Shown piece by piece: positions 35,801-40,122 of a stretch of 40,122 nucleotides of DNA. Location of the stretch: assembly GCA_010279815.1 (NCBI GenBank), contig QEOQ01000640.1, positions 2,232,226 through 2,272,347 on the forward strand. The letters are read 5' to 3'. The stretch comes from Brachionus plicatilis. Its lineage: Eukaryota; Rotifera; Eurotatoria; Ploima; Brachionidae. The notes under the pieces are model-generated. The model was not told the origin of the DNA. It made no database searches and saw only the letters and a list, made by a program, of their open reading frames with translations. Both the position numbers and the translations under genes were made by a program. Position 1 is the first letter of the stretch. The number at the start of each line of letters is the position of its first letter.

Positions 35801-36352
35801 TTAAATTTCCCCTTGGGCCATTAATTCACGCTTCATTTGAATTGTCGCACAGCACGGACAGCTAAAATAAATCTAAGTATTTAAATCTAAAAAAATATCT
35901 CTTACCAAATAGCGGCCATTGCGTCTATATCTAATTGACCCTTCAATTAAAATATTTAGATTTTAAATAATGAAAAAAAAATTAAATCGAACTTTTATTC
36001 GGTAAGTTCCTCTTATTTTTGATCGCAAATTGCCTAAGCTTTTTGGTTTAATATAAGAACAAATATATTCCTTAATTAAATATTAAGTATCCCTTTTTCA
36101 AAACATAAATTTACCCTTGCATCTGTGAACAAAATGCATTGAAGACTATGTTTAAATAAAGAATAATTAGCACTTCTGAAAAATAAAATGGATTACCATG
36201 GTAGACACCAGAATCCCATGCAGCATAAACCACAATCGGAGCAGCAATCACACAAGCCATAAGTCCAATTGTATTCATAATTCAAAGAATTAAACGATTT
36301 TTTGGGTTGAACAGTTCGGTTCTGAAATCGTGTAGTCCTTTCATGATAAAGT
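35801..36352 (-). CDS. PLAC8-family cysteine-rich protein (PLAC8-a), first exon missing
   Basis: PLAC8 proteins are small, Cys-rich and often membrane-linked; members include placenta-specific 8, cornifelin and plant fw2.2/PCR metal-related proteins. Minus-strand exons: 36352-36197, 36145-36115, 36070-35993, 35940-35906 and 35861-35801, about 119 residues. The body is clear: YNWTYGLCDCCSDCGLCC, GFWCLPC, then LRSKIRGTYRIKG and AICCPCCATIQMKREL, which fit the family's CC-rich N-terminal block, the R-x2-Y-G/I-xG turn and the C-terminal CPxCxxxQ motif. The first exon used begins at an acceptor with a split codon, so an upstream exon with the start ATG exists but I could not fix it. Its last three introns fall at or near those of PLAC8-b. 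Function beyond the family is unknown. Confidence 0.8.
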
Positions 36353-36724
36353 CTAGTAAAAATTTCTCTCTTATATTTTGAAAAAATAATCTCTATACAT
36401 TTTAATAACTCAACAAGCTTTCAAAAATTGATTTAAAAAATTTTTAATTCTACCAAAATAAAGAAAATATTATAAACTAACATTCAATTTATTTTCAATT
36501 ATTTTTTGCCAACCTGAATCGAAAATAAAAATAATTAACTTTGAAAATTTTGAAGTTTTTAAATAATTAAAATTAATTGCTATAGTTATTTAGTTTTTAA
36601 GGTAATTTTAACTAATTTTTGGAATTTTTTTAAGCCATATATTTTTTATTTTTTTTATAGATCTTTTCGTTAAATCTTTTCAAAAATTTCAACTTGAGAA
36701 ATTCTACTGGCTTATAAGCCTAAG
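36353..36724. promoter_or_regulatory. bidirectional upstream region of the PLAC8 pair
   Basis: At most 372 bp separate the two divergent PLAC8 genes, and the first exon of PLAC8-a must also lie in or overlap this space. A shared promoter is likely from the spacing. No TATA or other element stands out from the A/T-rich background. Confidence 0.4.
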
Positions 36725-37323
36725 ATGTCGCATAGAAAGTATAATTTTTATGATTTTGTATTAATTTCTTAAATAAAATTGATAACAATTATTAGAATTC
36801 ATCCAATATTCGATAATCAGCCAACTAAACAATATTCTGAGTTAACATATGACAATAAATTTTCATATGACTTTTGTAGTTGCTGTGTAGACTGTAGACT
36901 TTGTTGTTGTGGAACATTTTGTCTACCCTGGTATTGTTGGTAAAAAAATTAATTTTCACTTAAGCTTTATTTTTATAGCATGATATGGAGCCTATACATG
37001 GATGCTCAAGTTTTTTTAAAGAAATTTTTTTTTTAGCTAAAAAGTTTCTGTATAGGAAGGCTGCTGTGCTGGATGTTGGCAATTTTTTACAGTTTTTATT
37101 CCTCTTAATTTTTTCTGCTCGAATATGAGTTTCCTTCGTACTAAACTAAGATCAACTTATAAGCTTCATGTAAAATTAAGATTTTAATCAAAATTTGACT
37201 TGAAATTCTAAATGTTTTCTAAAGGGAAGTATTCTAGAAGATATGTTCTACACTTCGTGTTGTCCTTGTTGCTCAGCTATACAAATGAAATTGGAGTTAC
37301 AGAATCAAGGAATTATAGACTAG
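36725..37323 (+). CDS. PLAC8-family cysteine-rich protein (PLAC8-b)
   Basis: Exons: 36725-36738, 36796-36930, 36979-37009, 37056-37169 and 37225-37323, encoding 130 residues. The start is the only ATG that joins in phase (MSHRKIHPIFDNQ...) through the GTATAA donor at 36739; this first exon is the least certain part. The core reads FSYDFCSCCVDCRLCCCG, TFCLPCMIWSLYMDAQ, EGCCAGCWQFF, then LRTKLRSTYKLHGSILEDM and YTSCCPCCSAIQMKLEL, the full PLAC8 pattern. Introns after LPC and after the DAQ/DAR segment occur at the same codons in PLAC8-a, so the two are head-to-head paralogues. This copy has an extra Cys-rich and Phe-rich stretch (CCAGCWQFFTVFIPLNFFC) where PLAC8-a has a shorter, Cys-poor one. 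AATAAA occurs about 83 bp past the stop. Confidence 0.85.
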
Positions 37324-37881
37324 CCGAGACAAAATTTAATTTTAAAAAGCAAATTAAACTAACGAATTAAATTACAAATTAATTAACTCGAAAAACATTG
37401 TTTTTAATAAAATAAAAAGAATTTTTCCCAATTAATATTTTTGAATTGTAAATCTTTTTTTGAAAAAATTAACATCATGAACTCGTGACCACTACTCTTG
37501 TAATAATGTAAAAATTTGGGTTTATTCTTTATGGAACTTTTTTAGAATAAGCCTTGCCTCCTGATTTTAAACTAATAGTTAGCGCAAAAGTTTGCTTTTA
37601 TTCTTAGAATAATTTCAAATTTCTCCTGGAATAAACTTGAAAAATTTTGGAGTTGAATTCGAAATTAAAAATTAAAAATTAACTTTTATTCTAATTTTTA
37701 TCTTTATTCTTACAGGAAAAGTTAAATAAAAAATTCGATTTAATAGCCTAAAAAACTTTATAAAACATTTATTGATTATTTTGCCTAATAATTTTACCAA
37801 ATTTCACAAAATTTCACAAAAGTGTTATTTTGATCAAACAAAAATGAGTTGGTTGGTTGGTTGTTTATTTAACTTTTAATA
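37324..37881. other. 3' flank of PLAC8-b, no gene seen
   Basis: Presumed 3' UTR and A/T-rich spacer. A run of GGTT units at 37850-37861 is the only feature. No exon or RNA gene seen. Confidence 0.5.
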
Positions 37882-37987
37882 AAGCTAAGTTACTTAAACA
37901 TTAAGCATTTTACAGAACTAAATTATCTATTTTAGTTCAAGTTTTTCTGAATTGCAATGATCGAATTGAAATGAACTTCACAACCCC
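37882..37987. repeat. single arm of the foldback element family
   Basis: This 106-bp stretch aligns almost throughout with the right arm of the element at 21805-22160, sharing CATTTTACAGAACTAAATT-type blocks, TTTTTCTGAATTG, GATCGAATTGAAATGAAC and the terminal CTTCACAACCCC. No matching inverted arm lies on its left, so it is a truncated copy or solo end. Confidence 0.75.
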
Positions 37988-38750
37988 TCCATCAGTTACA
38001 GATTTATAAATCAAAAAATTTTATACGAAAAAGTAATCGTACATTTAAGTATTACTATTTAAAACTTAATAAGAACTAAACCTAAACAACTAAATTTTAG
38101 AGATTTTTTAATTGATGCTTATAAGAAAAATTAAAAAATTACCCATTTTAGGATAAAAATAAAATTTAATTGAACTAAACATTTTTAATAACTAAGTGTA
38201 TAACTAATTTCGCTTAGCAAAGTCTTAATTTAAAATGAAAACTTTATCGCTTAACTTTTATTGAAAATAACATATTGTTTATAAGGTGCCCCAAATGATA
38301 AACCCTAATAACTCAAAATGAATTAAAAATTGGAAAAAAAATACATTTTTAGGTTTTCCATGATGAAAAATTCAAATTTGTCAAAAAAAATTTAAGTATT
38401 TTTAATGGCCTTCTTAATTTAAGTATTTTTACGGGTATTTTGGATTTACATGGATCAAATTTTTTTTTGGGTAATTCTGAAAATTTACATTTTTTTTTCT
38501 AGAAATACAAATCTGTATGCCTGCAAAAAAATTATTTTTCAATTTTTGTCTTTAAAAACTATTCCGAATAGGTTATAATTATCCCTAATTTTTCTTTATT
38601 TTGAGCCGAGACCTATTTCAAGTAAAAGATAGTTTTTTTTCATCGGTTTGTTTCATAATTCAGAAATATAACACCACAAACTAGAGCATATTTTTAATAT
38701 TAAAAAAATTTATTAAAAATTAATTGAAAAGAATTTAACTAAGTTTCAAT

Positions 38751-38778
38751 ATTTAATTTAATTTAATTTAATTTAATT
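38751..38778 (+). repeat. ATTTA pentanucleotide microsatellite
   Basis: Five to six consecutive ATTTA-type units inside the decayed transposon, close to the end of its transposase remnant. Confidence 0.7.
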
Positions 38779-38810
38779 AAAATTTTTATTTTTTTTATGA
38801 AATTGAATGT

Positions 38811-39256
38811 TCATTTTGCCCCGAATAATTCAGTTAAAACTTCTTGGTAACTTGAACCACCGGAATGCATATCTAAAGCTGACCAAAATCTATTCCAAAG
38901 TTAAGCGTTTAATTTTTTTCTTCAAAGAGCCTTAATCCGTCATTAATAGAGTCTAAAAGCTTGCTAAAATCCTGATCATTGTTTTTTCTAACATCAATTT
39001 TTTAAAAAGCACCAAAGTCCTTCAATTGGGTTCAATTCGCAGTGATATTTAGGACAAAAAAGCACCTTAAAGTCGTTATCTTTAGCAAGTTTTTGAAGAT
39101 ACGTATTTTCTTTGTTAAAAGCCTGATGGTCTAGCAGTTTTTCTCTTAATTGGTCCAAAGTTATATCATTTAATTTAATATTCTCATCTATTAACCCTAA
39201 TTCTTTACATATATTTATTAATCCTTTGTAGGTTCCTCTTTTATCTCTACAACTTA
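38811..39256 (-). pseudogene. DDE transposase C-terminal remnant
   Basis: From about 39256 the frame reads LSCRDKRGTYKGL, then an acidic helix-rich stretch, then FCPKYHCELNPIEGLWCFLK, which contains the last catalytic acidic residue of this DDE group. The frame breaks at the T run near 38998-39003, continues in another frame as IDVRKNNDQDFSKLL, and breaks again near 38905 before ending WNRFWSALDMHSGGSSYQE... with a stop at 38811-38813. So there are two frameshifts, and the two upstream catalytic Asp regions are absent. A short ATG frame at 39329-39294 (MGRVKSN...) could be the original N-terminus left after an internal deletion. Nonfunctional. Confidence 0.8.
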
Positions 39257-39785
39257 AACTTTTGAAAATAAAATTAAAGAAAAATAATTTATCTTAATTT
39301 AAAATTACATTACTCTTTACTCTTCCCATTTTATTTTATTACAAAATTAGGTTTTTAATTAAGCTATGTTTTAAAGAGGAGAGTCAAAAGTATATAAAAC
39401 TGATTTTTTTTTGTCTAGAAAAAGTTCCAAGCAAGAAATAGAATAATTAAAACATTTTAAAACTGATTTTAATCAAAATAAACAAAATATTGGGGGGGGA
39501 CAAAAAAACTCAGTCCAGAAGACAAATGAATTTTGTATAATATTATCAAAGATGATTTCAAAAATAATTTTTACAAGGTTATGTAAATATTTTTTGTACT
39601 AAGAATTTTTTTAAAAGTATCTTATTAAATAAGTAAGTTTCTGTTGTTGTTTTCGAGCAAAATAAAAAGTCCTATACAAAAACTAATTCAAAATTTGAAT
39701 TAGCATAAAAAATTACCATAGAAAACAAATTTAAAAAATTTCCAAAAATTCAGCTAAATTACGGTTTATCGTTTGGGACACCTTA

Positions 39786-40014
39786 AAACTTTATTCATTT
39801 GTCAATAAAATTATTGCTCAAAAACTTTTTTTTACTCGTATTTACTTAATTGGAGATTTTGATTAGGCGATTTTTTTTTGAGTGTACCTAACCAATACAC
39901 ACTCTAGTCTGGCCAACATTCAAATCATGATGAGCACACAACTTGAAAAACACACATTTGATTGTGTGTTATTAAGTTACAGTACATCTTAAAACTAACT
40001 TCATCGCTTTCTTT
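39786..40014. other. spacer between transposon and minisatellite
   Basis: Slightly richer in C and G than its surroundings, with several CACA/TGTG strings (around 39894-39970). No gene seen. Confidence 0.4.
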
Positions 40015-40122
40015 TCCTTTCCTCTTCCTTTCCTCTTCCTCTCTTCTTCCTCACTTATTCCTTTCCTCTTCCTTTCCTCTTCCTCTCTTCTTCCTCACTT
40101 CTTCCTTTCCTCTTCCTCACTT
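40015..40122 (+). repeat. 44-bp polypyrimidine minisatellite running off the window
   Basis: Units start with TCCTTTCCTCTTCC at 40015, 40059 and 40103, a 44-bp period. Two full units are nearly identical, and the third has lost about 24 bp inside. Almost every base on this strand is C or T (the exceptions are in TCACTTA). It continues beyond the right edge, so its full size is unknown. Confidence 0.85.

Larger units (their letters stand above)
38282..39785. mobile_element. 1.5-kb Tc1/mariner-superfamily DNA transposon, decayed
   Basis: Terminal inverted repeats AGGTG(C/T)CCCAAA(T/C)GATAA at 38284 and, reversed, ending at 39783, are each flanked by TA (38282-38283 and 39784-39785). The 1500-bp body holds a broken DDE transposase on the minus strand (separate entry) and an (ATTTA)n run at 38751-38778. 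The TA duplication and the DDE-type HCELNPIE block place it in the IS630/Tc1/mariner group in the broad sense. A run of eight G lies at 39492-39499. The N-terminal and central catalytic parts of the transposase are missing, so it cannot move itself. Confidence 0.85.

Overview
The window is AT-rich nuclear DNA (well under 30% GC by eye) from an animal. All credible genes are eukaryotic. They are split by many short GT-AG introns (mostly 47-70 bp) and use the standard code. Class I phosphatidylinositol transfer proteins, MKK3/6-type MAP kinase kinases with a docking peptide, NOP53, PLAC8-family proteins and a SAXO-like ciliary protein together point to a small ciliated invertebrate. The base composition and intron size would suit a rotifer such as Brachionus, but that is inference and cannot be proved from one window. 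Exon boundaries were read by hand and checked for phase; all complete models close in frame.

Layout: 1-9.4 kb holds no gene I can support. 9.47-20.39 kb is a duplicated pair: PITP-1 (+) and MKK-A (-) facing each other, then PITP-2 (+) and MKK-B (-) in the same arrangement. Intron positions are the same within each family. A 674-bp Tc1/mariner-type MITE sits between PITP-2 and MKK-B. 21.0-23.1 kb is a transposon cluster: a broken ORF, a 356-bp foldback element and an 872-bp element with a coding remnant, the last two each bounded by a perfect 9-bp target duplication. 23.8-25.5 kb holds a SAXO-like gene (-). 28.0-28.4 kb is another small inverted-repeat element. 28.6-30.5 kb is a full NOP53 gene (-). 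32.3-34.6 kb is a third MKK3/6 paralogue, MKK-C (+), with one unusually long intron. 35.8-37.3 kb is a head-to-head pair of PLAC8-family genes. 38.28-39.78 kb is a 1.5-kb DNA transposon with TA target duplication and a frameshifted DDE transposase remnant. The window ends in a 44-bp-period polypyrimidine minisatellite.

How the genes may relate: the MKKs would be phosphorylated by a MAP3K and activate p38-type MAP kinases. Three paralogues here differ in the DFG motif (DFG in MKK-C, DLG in MKK-B, DFS in MKK-A) and in the docking peptide, so the family looks to be diverging after duplication. The PITPs move phosphatidylinositol and phosphatidylcholine between membranes and feed phosphoinositide signalling. 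NOP53 (60S ribosome assembly), the SAXO-like protein (axonemal microtubules) and the PLAC8 proteins are unrelated neighbours. No operon, CRISPR array, tRNA or rRNA was seen.
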